Part shown: positions 9,297-16,788 of the stretch, piece after piece
Layout: every line of letters starts with the position of its first letter
How positions within the stretch are numbered: the stretch's first letter is position 1
Assembly (NCBI GenBank): GCA_964459065.1
Contig: CAYWMN010000023.1
Coordinates: 1 to 24,501 of the forward strand
Length of the DNA stretch: 24,501 nucleotides
Source of the DNA: JAMCXS01 sp964459065
Lineage (GTDB): Bacteria; Acidobacteriota; Terriglobia; UBA7540
Direction: 5' to 3'
Notes under the pieces: generated by a model
Seen by the model: only the letters and a program-made list of their open reading frames with translations
What the model was told of the DNA's origin: nothing
Database searches by the model: none
Program-made: the position numbers and the translations under genes

Positions 9297-10265
9297 ATGA
9301 AGTATTCTCGCCTCCTTTCCGGAGGCCGCGCGCAGCGCGCACCCAGGAAGAAGAGGGTTGCCGCCGTGTCGACGGTCGTCGAGGTGCAATCGGGGTTTGT
9401 CCTGGGCGCACGGCTTTCCAAAACGGGGCGGCATGTCAGTCGCGTGTCGGTCCGGGAGTTTTCGCCGGAGGCTCTATCAGCCGACTCCTGCCTTGCCGAG
9501 ATTGCCAAGCCCGAAGAACTGGCTGAAATGCTGCGCGGGGTTGAGGCGGGTCTGGGCGGCGGCAAAGGCCCGGTCGGCTTGCTGATCCCCGATCCCCTGG
9601 TGCGGGTCGGCATTCTGGAGTTTGAAACTCTTCCCAGTGATGCCCGGGAGCGGGACTCCCTGATTGAATGGAAGCTGAAGCCGCTGCTGCCTTTCGCGGT
9701 GGAAGATGCCCGGCTGAGTTCTGAAGTGCTGCACCAGGAGGAGGGCCGTGTCGAGGTCCTGGCGCTGGCGGCGCGCAAGGCCGCGCTGGCCGAATATGAA
9801 TCCATCGTTGAACCTTTCGGCGGCGAGATCGGCCTGGTTCTCCCGGCGACCCTGGCGCTTTTGCCTTTGCTCGATGAGAATGCCGAACTCGGCGAGCTCC
9901 TGCTTCACGTTTGGCCTGGTGGATTGACGGCGGTGGTCGTGGGCGCAGGACGCCTGCGCTTGTGGCGGAGCCAATCCCGGCAGTGGGCTTCACCGGCGGA
10001 ATGCCTGCAGGCGGCGAGCGAGGAAACAGCGCGAATCCTGGCCAGCGCGCAGGACCGTCTTCAGTTGGAAATCGGCCGAGTCTGCCTTTGCGCGCGGCCG
10101 CCCGCGCCGCGGGAATGGGTTCAGGATCTGGGAGCGGCCGTTTCCCGAGAAATTGAAATTCTGGGTACGGACCCTTCCTATGCGGCGGGCCTTTCCGGTG
10201 ACGAAGGCGAACTGCTCAGATATTTTGGAGCGCCGTTGGCGGGACTTCTGGCCAACGCGGCTTAA
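9297..10265 (+). CDS. PilM/GspL-like actin-fold assembly protein
   Basis: A 322-residue protein in the position of PilM or the cytoplasmic half of GspL. After a basic N-terminal stretch it shows the PilM-like pattern: VGLLIPDPLVRVGILEFETLP followed by a helix and KLKPLLPF, then LLPATLALLPLL near the middle. It has no convincing membrane helix, so it should dock to the inner face of the membrane through the next protein's N-terminal peptide (known for PilM-PilN). The start at ATG 9297 leaves a 28-base gap after the ATPase. An in-frame reading from 9192 would run deep into the ATPase gene and was rejected. Family assignment rests on pattern and gene order, because these proteins diverge fast. 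Confidence 0.75.
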   Translation: MKYSRLLSGGRAQRAPRKKRVAAVSTVVEVQSGFVLGARLSKTGRHVSRVSVREFSPEALSADSCLAEIAKPEELAEMLRGVEAGLGGGKGPVGLLIPDPLVRVGILEFETLPSDARERDSLIEWKLKPLLPFAVEDARLSSEVLHQEEGRVEVLALAARKAALAEYESIVEPFGGEIGLVLPATLALLPLLDENAELGELLLHVWPGGLTAVVVGAGRLRLWRSQSRQWASPAECLQAASEETARILASAQDRLQLEIGRVCLCARPPAPREWVQDLGAAVSREIEILGTDPSYAAGLSGDEGELLRYFGAPLAGLLANAA

Positions 10266-10271
10266 GATGGC

Positions 10272-10856
10272 ATGAAAGTTTACCTGAATCTCGCAGTCAC
10301 GCCCAGCCGCCGCGAGCGGTACGCCCTGGCCTGGGCGTTGCCGGCTTTTGTGGCGGCGCTGGCGGTGCTGGTCTATCTGGGCGTGGCGACGTTCCACGGT
10401 TACCGCCGCTCCCGGCAGCTCAGCAGTTCGCTGGAGAGCGTGAGCGCTCGGGACTCGCGTTTGCGGTCGCAGGAAACGGAACTGCGGCTCGAACTGGGGC
10501 GCCCAAAATTCCAGAAGATGCTCCATGAAACCGATTTCGTGAATCATGTGATCGACCAAAGGCATTTTTCCCTGACCGAACTGACCCTCAAGGTGGGCAA
10601 ACTGCTGCCGGCCAATGTCAAACTGAACGGATTGGGGCTGGCGGGCCAGGATTCCCAGCCGGAAGTGCAATTCGCGGTGATGGGCAAGGACGAAAAAGCC
10701 ATTGAGTCTTTTTTGAGCAAGCTGGAAGACTCCAAGGATTTCAGCAACGTCATGATCAAGAATCAGGGCGTCCGGAAAGGGGCGACGAACGGCGCCCAAC
10801 AGGTCGCCTTGATTTGCACGGCGCAGTATCTGGGGGTTGCGCCTTCGGCGCCCTAG
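10272..10856 (+). CDS. PilN-like assembly protein
   Basis: A 194-residue bitopic inner-membrane protein. The N terminus begins MKVYLNLA, comparable with the conserved INLLP-type peptide by which PilN binds PilM. A transmembrane helix (about 23-41) and a coiled-coil region (about 45-80) follow, then a periplasmic ferredoxin-like domain with LTLKVGKLLPANVKLNGLGL and a second beta unit. It starts six bases after the PilM-like stop without a clear ribosome site, consistent with coupling. In GspL terms, the PilM-like and PilN-like genes together equal one split GspL. Confidence 0.8.
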   Translation: MKVYLNLAVTPSRRERYALAWALPAFVAALAVLVYLGVATFHGYRRSRQLSSSLESVSARDSRLRSQETELRLELGRPKFQKMLHETDFVNHVIDQRHFSLTELTLKVGKLLPANVKLNGLGLAGQDSQPEVQFAVMGKDEKAIESFLSKLEDSKDFSNVMIKNQGVRKGATNGAQQVALICTAQYLGVAPSAP

Positions 10857-10861
10857 GAAAC

Positions 10862-11410
10862 ATGGAGAAAAATCGTCGCAAAGTTATTGTTGGGTTTCTT
10901 GAGCGGGCGGCCCTGGGGCTGATTGTCGCCGACGTGGCCCTCTTCTTCGCCGTCCTCCGGCCCCTGCGCAGCCATATTGCGTCGAAGGAAAATTCTTATC
11001 ATTATTCGCTCGGGCAAACGCTGCAGCGCCAGAAGCGCCTGGATCGTCTTCAGAAGATTCAGGCTGGTTTCCCCACCGCGGATCAGCAGCTTCAGAAGTT
11101 TCTCAGCAGTCACGTTCCGCCGCGGCGCCACGCCTTTTCGGATGCCACCCGGATGATCCGGGAGCTGACGAACCGGTCCGGCGTGCAACTGGACAGCGTC
11201 AGTTATAAACTGATTGCAGAGAAGAAGGAGCCGCTGGAGCGATTGCGAATTGACGTGACGGTGGAAGGCCCGTATGCGAACCTGATGAAATTTGCGCATA
11301 CCCTGGAATCAGCGCCGCAGTTGGTGCTGCTCCGGGACTTTACGTTTTCAACCGCCCAGGGGAGCAACGTTTCGCTGCGGCTGGGAGCGGATCTTTTTCT
11401 GACGCCATGA
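10862..11410 (+). CDS. PilO/GspM-like assembly protein
   Basis: A 182-residue bitopic protein, starting at ATG 10862 behind a good AGGA site; a reading from 10814 overlaps the previous gene and was rejected. It has a transmembrane helix (about 14-34), a helical region rich in Gln/Arg/Leu (about 43-78), then a periplasmic domain. The domain carries the PilO-like run LERLRIDVTVEGPYANLMKF, which matches the RLxxxVTxEGxYxxLxxF pattern of the family. Expected to pair with the PilN-like protein in the inner-membrane alignment complex. The gene ends in an ATGA overlap with the next. Confidence 0.82.
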   Translation: MEKNRRKVIVGFLERAALGLIVADVALFFAVLRPLRSHIASKENSYHYSLGQTLQRQKRLDRLQKIQAGFPTADQQLQKFLSSHVPPRRHAFSDATRMIRELTNRSGVQLDSVSYKLIAEKKEPLERLRIDVTVEGPYANLMKFAHTLESAPQLVLLRDFTFSTAQGSNVSLRLGADLFLTP

Positions 11411-11997
11411 GCCGACGCACCAAGGTCGAGAAATACGGAAGCATCGCGCTGGCGGCGGCGTGCGTTCTGCTGGCCTTCAAGTTGATTTCTGAGTTCGACG
11501 GCGGCTCGACGGAAACGGTTCATGCCGAGGACCGGCCCGCGCAGGCGGCTACTTCTTCCACTGCGGCCAAGCGGCAGCACGGCAAGTCGATCGGCAAATT
11601 GGCCAGCGCAGATCCTGATCTGGAAATCCAGACCCTCAAGGAATATACCTCGCGGCCGCTTCCTTCCAATACCCGCAATCCTTTTGACTTTGGGGCCGCC
11701 CCCGCTGCGCGATCGCTGCGGGGCGGGCGAGGCGCTGCTGCGGGCGGACCCGGGGCGGGCGGTGCGGCATCCCCTCCGCCTCCGCCGCAAATCGCCCTGC
11801 GGGCCATTGGCTACTCTTTCCGGGCGGGCGTGGGAGGAGAAGCTTACCTTGCGGATGGCGATCAGGTGTATGTCGTTCACAAGGGAAACTTTCTTTCAAA
11901 GCGATACAAAATATTGCAGATTACTTCGTCGGTGGTCCAGGTTCATGATCAATCAACGGGAGAAACCGTTCAGCTTCCCATTCCGCAAGTGCAATAG
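11407..11997 (+). CDS. GspC/PilP-like inner-membrane-to-secretin linker protein
   Basis: A 196-residue protein with an N-terminal membrane helix (about 11-28) and a periplasmic part. The RNPFDFG motif (90-96) is the NPF-type element seen in PilP and GspC relatives. A Gly/Ala run and a PPPPP stretch (about 103-128) form a flexible linker. The C-terminal beta domain (about 128-196) has the homology-region pattern IALRAIGYSFR, EAYLADGDQVYVVHKGNFL and the closing VQVHDQSTGETVQLPI. By position and domain order it should connect the inner-membrane complex to the secretin. Family identity is by pattern and context, since overall similarity among such proteins is low. Confidence 0.7.
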   Translation: MSRRTKVEKYGSIALAAACVLLAFKLISEFDGGSTETVHAEDRPAQAATSSTAAKRQHGKSIGKLASADPDLEIQTLKEYTSRPLPSNTRNPFDFGAAPAARSLRGGRGAAAGGPGAGGAASPPPPPQIALRAIGYSFRAGVGGEAYLADGDQVYVVHKGNFLSKRYKILQITSSVVQVHDQSTGETVQLPIPQVQ

Positions 11998-12826
11998 TTG
12001 CGGCCGGCTGCAGGGACGAACGGCGCCGGGCGCGGACGGCTACGCGCTGCTCATTGTGATGATGATGGCGACCCTCCTGCTGATCTCGCTTTCAGCGGCC
12101 CTGCCCAATATTTACGTGGAAGGCCAGCGTGAAAAGGAGAAGGAACTGATCTTCCGGGGCGAGCAATACGCGCGGGCCATCGTGCTTTTCCATAAGCAGT
12201 TCAATCGGTACCCGCACTCCATCAAAGAGTTGCTGCACACCAACAATATGAGCTTCTTGCGCCGCGCCTATCGCGATCCGATGGCGAAAAATGGGAAGTG
12301 GCGATATATCCATGCGACGGCGAACGGGATCATTCTGGACTCAAAGCTCTTGGGAAAGCCGGGCCAATCCAACCAAAGCAACGGCTTGAACTCCAATGCC
12401 AACAGCAACACAAGCACCAGTGCATCCGGCACTGCTGGCGGAAGCTTGGGGGCAACCCCTGGACAAAACACGACAGGGAGCAAGGGTTTTTCTTTGTTTG
12501 GCGGCCAGCCGCAGTCCTCACCTGCGGCGCAGAACCAGAACCAGCCGGGAACGCAGAGTTCTTCGATCTTTGGCGATAAAAATAAGTTGATCGGGGCCTA
12601 CATTGTGGGGGTTGCGAGCACCAGCACCAAAGCCTCCATTATGGTTTATGAGAACCACAACCACTACGATGACTGGGAATTCCTGGGCGTTCCGGGAGCG
12701 CCAGGCGGGCCGGCGGCGACTCCCGTGATGGCTGCCCCGGGCGGCGCGCAGCCGGGGGCAAGGCAGAGTCCCGGCAGCACTTTTCACCTGGGCTCCGCTT
12801 TCGGCGGCGGTTCCAACCCGCGCTAG
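11945..12826 (+). CDS. Atypical pseudopilin, GspK/PilX-like N terminus with Q/N/S-rich linker
   Basis: A 293-residue protein starting inside the 3' end of the previous gene (53-base overlap). The leader is unusually long (about 32 residues, with a CNSC pair). Predicted cleavage is after G32, giving YALLIVMM; residue +5 is Ile, not Glu, a known feature of GspK-type minor pseudopilins. The helix is followed by VEGQREKEKELIFRGEQYARAI and a GspG-related unit, FLRRAYRDPMAKNGKW (104-119). Residues about 139-210 are a Ser/Asn/Gln/Gly-rich low-complexity linker. A small globular segment (213-247) follows, then a second Ala/Gly/Pro-rich tail. Lack of Glu+5 fits a tip subunit. The longer open frame back to 11522 is not coding. 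Start choice is moderately sure. Confidence 0.75.
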   Translation: MINQREKPFSFPFRKCNSCGRLQGRTAPGADGYALLIVMMMATLLLISLSAALPNIYVEGQREKEKELIFRGEQYARAIVLFHKQFNRYPHSIKELLHTNNMSFLRRAYRDPMAKNGKWRYIHATANGIILDSKLLGKPGQSNQSNGLNSNANSNTSTSASGTAGGSLGATPGQNTTGSKGFSLFGGQPQSSPAAQNQNQPGTQSSSIFGDKNKLIGAYIVGVASTSTKASIMVYENHNHYDDWEFLGVPGAPGGPAATPVMAAPGGAQPGARQSPGSTFHLGSAFGGGSNPR

Positions 12827-13053
12827 TTTCCAGCAGAATTCTTATTGGTGTCGTCCATATCGCCGATAGGATAATTTGGAAGCGCTACGGCGCGGCCCTG
12901 TCCGGATTTCATCCGAACCTCTCAGATATTTTCCAGGCGTTTCGCGGCCTGGCCGGGGAGGATTTGCAAGCGGCGATTTGATGTGGCAGCATAGGGATTG
13001 ATTTCGGGGTTCCTTATGTCTGAAGGGTAAACGTTGAGTGGTCCGGTGGTGGG
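12827..13053. other. Intergenic gap between secretion locus and exported-protein operon
   Basis: This spacer has no ORF with coding character. A small perfect hairpin, CGGAT (12903-12907), TTC, ATCCG (12911-12915), is the only clear dyad. It lacks a T-run, so I cannot call a terminator. No convincing -35/-10 pair was found for the lipoprotein gene; read-through from the secretion locus is possible. Confidence 0.4.
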
Positions 13054-13896
13054 ATGTTGCGAGCTGAATTGTTGAAATACCTTCGGCCGATGGCAATCGG
13101 GCTCTGCGCCCTTTTAGCGATGGCCGCAGCGGGTTGCGGAGGCGGCGGCAGCAGCGGCTCCTCCAATCCCCCTTCAACCAGCGTCAGCGTTTCAATCTCA
13201 CCTTCCAGCGCCACCATGGGATTTGGCGCCACGCAGCAGTTTACGGCCACCGTTACCGGCACAACCAACACGGCTGTTACCTGGAGCGTGGCGGATGCAA
13301 ACGGCGGAACCAGCAACGACGGCGCGATTTCCAGTTCGGGCCTTTACACCGCGCCTAATGCGACTTCCGCTTCAATCCCGGCTCAGCCGCGGCTTGTTTC
13401 TGTTAGCCCGGGACAAACGACGTCTTCCATAAACATTTCTGTCCCGCAGTTGAACCCCGTCGACGCAGTGACGGTGACGGCTACCAGCCAGGCCGACGCA
13501 ACCAAGTCAGCCTCGGCCACAGTAACTCTTACCGGACTTTCAATCATTGCGGTGGGGCAATGTACGCTAATCGGCAGCAATTGCACGGCGGGACGTACCG
13601 GAACTTCTATTTCGATAGGCCAGCAGGGTGGACAGACGGTCGACCTGTTTATCGTCGGCTACGGAATTGTGCCCGGCACCACCTATTCCATCAGCGGCAA
13701 CGGGACCGATATCGTGGTGTCCCAGCCTAGCAGCAGTGATTTTACGACCGCAAGCAATAGCACTAACACTTATCCAGCGGTAATTTTGCCGATCGTGGTC
13801 AGTCCGGCAGCGGCGCTTGGCCAGAGAAACCTTGTGGTCACCAATCAGAGCAACGAATTGGCGGCTTTTCCAGGAGGGCTGGAAATCACCCAGTAA
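13054..13896 (+). CDS. Lipoprotein with bacterial Ig-like domain
   Basis: A 280-residue exported lipoprotein. The signal peptide has a basic start (MLRAELLKYLRP) and a hydrophobic core ending MAAAGC; C28 is the lipidation site and is followed by a flexible GGGG-SSGSS tether. The first domain (about 43-160) reads as a BIG-type Ig fold: VSISPSSATMGFGATQQFTATVTG, then VTWSV, GAISSSGLYTAP and VTVTATSQAD. The second part (about 165-280) resembles a TIG-like beta domain (VDLFIVGYGIVPGTTYSISG, ending RNLVVTNQSNELAAFPGGLEI). These domains mediate adhesion or act as spacers in surface proteins. GTGGTGGG stands just before the ATG. A shorter start at M13 would still carry the signal. It is first in a three-gene set with 9- and 5-base gaps. 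Confidence 0.85.
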   Translation: MLRAELLKYLRPMAIGLCALLAMAAAGCGGGGSSGSSNPPSTSVSVSISPSSATMGFGATQQFTATVTGTTNTAVTWSVADANGGTSNDGAISSSGLYTAPNATSASIPAQPRLVSVSPGQTTSSINISVPQLNPVDAVTVTATSQADATKSASATVTLTGLSIIAVGQCTLIGSNCTAGRTGTSISIGQQGGQTVDLFIVGYGIVPGTTYSISGNGTDIVVSQPSSSDFTTASNSTNTYPAVILPIVVSPAAALGQRNLVVTNQSNELAAFPGGLEITQ

Positions 13897-13905
13897 GGTA
13901 AGTTT

Positions 13906-14733
13906 ATGAAAGCTCGCATCCTCGGCATCATTTTTGCGGTAACGGTGGCGGTGGTTCCCGCCGGCGCGACGACGCTTGTCCGGTTGAGCCTGAGCCAGCT
14001 TTCGCAGGCCTCCAGCACCATTATCCGGGGCCATGTGGTGTCTCAGAAGGCGGCGTGGAACCAGAACCACACGCGGATTATGACTTTCACCACCGTGCAG
14101 CTTGACCAGACGCTGAAAGGCCAGCCGCCCTCCACTTTGACGATCGAGCAGCCGGGAGGAACCGTCGGCAACTTTCATGTTCGGGTGCCGGGCACCGCCT
14201 ATCTCCGGTCCAATCAAGAATACGTCCTTTTCCTGGAGTCGGCGGCAAAGGCGCAGTCGTTTCGCATGGTGGGCATGATGCAGGGAGCTTTTCGTATCAG
14301 CCGGCAAGGCCTCGGGGCCGAGCAGCGGGTGCTCCTGCCATTGGGAGCCTTGCAGACGGGAACGGGCACGCAAACCCTTAGCCAGGGGCCCTCGCTCATC
14401 CAATTTCAATCCACCCTGTCGGGAGTGCTTCGAAATCCGATCAGCATCCCCACCGGCACTTCGATTCCCGTGGTGATTGAGTCGGTCCGGTTCGATGGTT
14501 CGGGGCAAATGGCGCTCGAGGCTCGCACCACGCGGGACCTTTTCCCGAATAAGGCCGTGGTGATTCCCGCCGGCAGCCAGGTGCAGGGCATTGCCCAGAA
14601 GTCCGGCGCTAAGTGGAAGATCTATTGGAACTCCGTATCGATTCGGGGCAGGGGGGCGCGGATCTCCGGGTCGAATGTGGTTCCCGCGGCGGGAAGCCTT
14701 CAGGGAATGTCGGTGGTTGTGAACGTGAGGTAA
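13906..14733 (+). CDS. Exported protein of unknown function
   Basis: A 275-residue protein with a clear Sec signal peptide (MKARILGIIFAVTVAVVPAGA, cleavage near residue 21). The N-terminal domain has the pattern LSQLSQASSTIIRGHVVSQ, TFTTVQLDQTLKGQPP, IEQPGGTVGNFHVRVPG and EYVLFL, ending MVGMMQGAFRI. This arrangement recurs in uncharacterised exported bacterial proteins often found near metalloproteases (from memory, not checked). The C-terminal third includes VVIPAGSQVQGIAQKS and a basic run of glycines and arginines; VIPAGSxxxG loosely recalls VirB10/TrbI beta-barrel segments, but I do not infer conjugation. It lies between a lipoprotein and a matrixin, with nine and five bases around it. 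No enzyme motif is visible. Confidence 0.8.
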   Translation: MKARILGIIFAVTVAVVPAGATTLVRLSLSQLSQASSTIIRGHVVSQKAAWNQNHTRIMTFTTVQLDQTLKGQPPSTLTIEQPGGTVGNFHVRVPGTAYLRSNQEYVLFLESAAKAQSFRMVGMMQGAFRISRQGLGAEQRVLLPLGALQTGTGTQTLSQGPSLIQFQSTLSGVLRNPISIPTGTSIPVVIESVRFDGSGQMALEARTTRDLFPNKAVVIPAGSQVQGIAQKSGAKWKIYWNSVSIRGRGARISGSNVVPAAGSLQGMSVVVNVR

Positions 14734-14738
14734 GGGTA

Positions 14739-15863
14739 ATGATGCGCAAACAGTTTTTTGCCGGCAGAAAAAGCATGGCGCTGGCCTGCGGGGCTCTGCT
14801 GCTGGCCTTTTCCGCAGCGGCCGTGTTTGCTTACACCACGGTTCAGATCAGCATCGGCACGTCTCAGCCTGCCACAGCCGTTTGGCCGACCCTTCCCGTG
14901 CAATGGCTGCTTAATACTTATACGCCGGCCGGCAACGTCAGCACCACCGGTTGCACCCTGGACACTTCCAGTTGCATTCGGCAATCTCTGGCCAATGGGT
15001 TTGCAGGTTGGACTTCCGCTACCGTCAAGATTCAGGGAACTCCTCAGTCCCTGACCGACCTCAGCGTGAGTTACAGCGGCACCAGTACCGCGCAGACTCC
15101 GAACGCAACCGATTGCCAGAACGTGGTGGGATTTTCTGATAGCGCCAGCGACTTTTCAACGGGCACCATCGCTTTTACGGAGATTGCCTATGTGACGGCC
15201 AGTAACCTGTCGTCCGGGCCGCCCTATGGTTATTCAACCTGCGGGAACGTGAGTTCAGATAGCCCCGCGATTCTGGTTGACGCTGATATCGAGTTTAATC
15301 CGGGTTACAGCTTTTACACCGACACGGTGTCTTCTTCCAGTGCCTTCGCCCTTCAAGCCGTGGCAACCCATGAAGAAGGGCACTTGCTGGGCATGGGACA
15401 CAGCGGCCTTGCTCACACGGTGATGTTTCCTTTCGGCGATACCACGGCGACGGGCGAACGGGTGGAACTGGCAACCGACGACTCCCTCGGGATCTCATCC
15501 TTGTATCCTTGCACCAACCCCGGTTCGGGGCCTTCCTGCACGGCGAAATTCAGCACCTCAACGGGCACGATTTCCGGCCAGGTTAGCCTGAACAGTTCCG
15601 GGACGTTTGGAGCGCACGTGGTGGCGATTGACACCTCGACGGGGGATGTGGTGACCGACGGCCTGACCGCGCCGGACGGCAGCTACACGCTGGTGGGAGT
15701 GCCGCCTGGAAACTATCACATCCTGGCCTTGCCGCTGGCCGCTGATCAGTATTCGGGTATTTTGTTGCTGGGTGATTTCTCAGGTTGGGCGTGTGGTTAC
15801 GGCGATGCCAACTGTAACAATGTTCCGCTAAACCCCACGAATTTTACAGGGCGTTTCCATTAA
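14739..15863 (+). CDS. Secreted matrixin-type zinc metalloprotease with carboxypeptidase-regulatory-like domain
   Basis: A 374-residue exported protease. The start at 14739 (ATGATG just after the previous stop) gives a signal peptide cut near residue 31 (AVFA-YT). The catalytic domain contains the full metzincin zinc motif HEEGHLLGMGH (H211, E212, H215, H221) and a Met-turn, HTVMFP (M229). DADIEFNPG precedes it, as in M10A matrixins. Cysteines (for example C72/C79, C126/C168, C258/C267) suggest disulfides. Residues about 275-342 form a beta-sandwich resembling carboxypeptidase-regulatory domains (GTISGQVSLNSSG, APDGSYTLVGVPPGNYHILALP). The protein then stops after NPTNFTGRFH, where relatives usually continue, so a C-terminal shortening is possible. 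It probably degrades extracellular protein. Confidence 0.88.
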   Translation: MMRKQFFAGRKSMALACGALLLAFSAAAVFAYTTVQISIGTSQPATAVWPTLPVQWLLNTYTPAGNVSTTGCTLDTSSCIRQSLANGFAGWTSATVKIQGTPQSLTDLSVSYSGTSTAQTPNATDCQNVVGFSDSASDFSTGTIAFTEIAYVTASNLSSGPPYGYSTCGNVSSDSPAILVDADIEFNPGYSFYTDTVSSSSAFALQAVATHEEGHLLGMGHSGLAHTVMFPFGDTTATGERVELATDDSLGISSLYPCTNPGSGPSCTAKFSTSTGTISGQVSLNSSGTFGAHVVAIDTSTGDVVTDGLTAPDGSYTLVGVPPGNYHILALPLAADQYSGILLLGDFSGWACGYGDANCNNVPLNPTNFTGRFH

Positions 15864-16029
15864 ATACGCCTTGCCCGTACGGGCTGCTTCACCTCTTGTT
15901 CCACCCCGGCCGCAGAGAACATCTTCCCGCTAATCCCTGTGAATTCTTCTTCCCGCACCTGGTCAAGCCCCTGCCCTGGCGGCGTTTCAAAACGTTTGGC
16001 TCGATGGGAAATGGATGGCGCCCGGAGTT
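15864..16029. other. Convergent gap with a 12-base palindrome
   Basis: This is the spacer between the convergent matrixin and MEDS genes. GCCCGTACGGGC (15873-15884) is a perfect palindrome ten bases after the matrixin stop and could fold as a four-pair hairpin. There is no T-run on either side, so termination there is uncertain. I see no supported gene; open frames here are antisense or frame shadows. Confidence 0.4.
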
Positions 16030-16572
16030 CTATGAAGGGACGGACAAAGCTTTGGGGGAAGAGTTGGCTGGGCGTGCGGCCCGGCGATGGTGCACCAGAA
16101 CAGCCAGCATGGCGCTTCGCTCCATCTTCTCGCCATGGACCGTGCAAAGAGACATGGCTGAGATGTCTTGAATGCAGGCATGGATGCGGCGCTGATAGGC
16201 GAGGATGGTGCTGGAGTTTGCCCCGTTGCGGTAAGCCCAGGACCAGTCGGAAATCCATCGGACAACCGATCCGTTGCGCCGCAGGGACGGGCGTTGCAAG
16301 GGATCGTTCCACTTGGCCAGGCGCGCAAAACAGTCCGGCGCCGTCATAAAGACTAACCGGCGATTGCGGATCAGGGTCTCAGGCCGCAGCCCGTTCTCGC
16401 TTAAGGTGCGCGCCAGCTCCTTGAGCCAAGCCGGCCCGGCGAGAACAACGATCTGTTGCCCGATCTCGACGCCGCCTACGACGAATTGGAGAATTTCAGA
16501 GGGCCCGGGTTTTTTTCTGACGATTAGTCGACATGCGCTTCCCGCGTTCCCTGCTTGCGAATCATCCCTCAT
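16030..16572 (-). CDS. MEDS-domain protein (DcmR-type sensory domain), stand-alone
   Basis: A 180-residue cytosolic protein. It matches the MEDS pattern (methanogen/methylotroph, DcmR sensory domain): QQIVVLAGPAWLKELARTL, then RLVFMTAPDCFARL, a tryptophan-rich helix pair (VVRWISDWSWAYRNG) and the closing ISAMSLCTVHG before LAVLVHH. The usual N-terminal GxHxCxxY element is missing, so the domain is degenerate at its front. No helix-turn-helix or kinase part is attached. The start at 16572 is preferred over 16632 because AAGGA lies seven bases before the ATG and a promoter-like TTGACA/CATGAT pair is just upstream. In known proteins MEDS senses small organic ligands; the ligand here is unknown. 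Its upstream same-strand neighbour is the M23 gene, about 217 bases away. Confidence 0.65.
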   Translation of the reverse strand: MRDDSQAGNAGSACRLIVRKKPGPSEILQFVVGGVEIGQQIVVLAGPAWLKELARTLSENGLRPETLIRNRRLVFMTAPDCFARLAKWNDPLQRPSLRRNGSVVRWISDWSWAYRNGANSSTILAYQRRIHACIQDISAMSLCTVHGEKMERSAMLAVLVHHRRAARPANSSPKALSVPS

Positions 16573-16591
16573 CCTTTGGTCCTTGAGTACC

Positions 16592-16623
16592 ATCATGCGC
16601 GAACTGCGAGGGTATGTCAACCC
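16592..16623 (-). promoter_or_regulatory. Candidate promoter and operator of the MEDS gene
   Basis: Read on minus, TTGACA (16615-16620) is a perfect -35, followed after 17 bases by CATGAT (16592-16597), four of six to the -10 consensus. The -35 sits inside GGGTATGTCAACCC (plus, 16610-16623), an inverted-repeat-like sequence nearly identical to the one at the M23 promoter. The inferred transcript start falls just before the chosen ATG and ribosome site. Confidence 0.5.
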
Positions 16624-16788
16624 GAGCCGCAAGAAAACCTGTCGCTTTCAGGCTCTTTGAATCATTTTTTTAGAAGGAAGAGTTTCGAGATGATCTTTCG
16701 ATTCGATGCGGGACGCTTCGCGCCGGCAATCGATCCGGTAGAACAATGAGCCCGTGTACCGGCTTAACGGTTTGCGGGTTTGGTGAAG
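16624..16788. other. Gap between M23 and MEDS genes
   Basis: No gene is supported here. An inverted repeat, CCGGTA (16735-16740) and TACCGG (16757-16762) with a 16-base loop, lies 27 bases past the M23 stop on minus and could end or stabilise that message. It has no T-run. A T7 tract occurs at 16666-16672 (plus strand) without an adjoining stem for plus transcription. Confidence 0.3.

Noticed and set aside
11522..11944. Long N-terminal extension of the GspK-like frame
   Set aside because: It runs through the GspC/PilP-like gene, and its composition is that of a shifted frame.
13567..14508. 313-residue minus-strand frame
   Set aside because: It is antisense to the lipoprotein and exported-protein genes, which have signal peptides and tight operon spacing.
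15860..16312. 150-residue minus-strand frame overlapping MEDS
   Set aside because: It is in another frame than the MEDS pattern, shows no domain and has no ribosome site.
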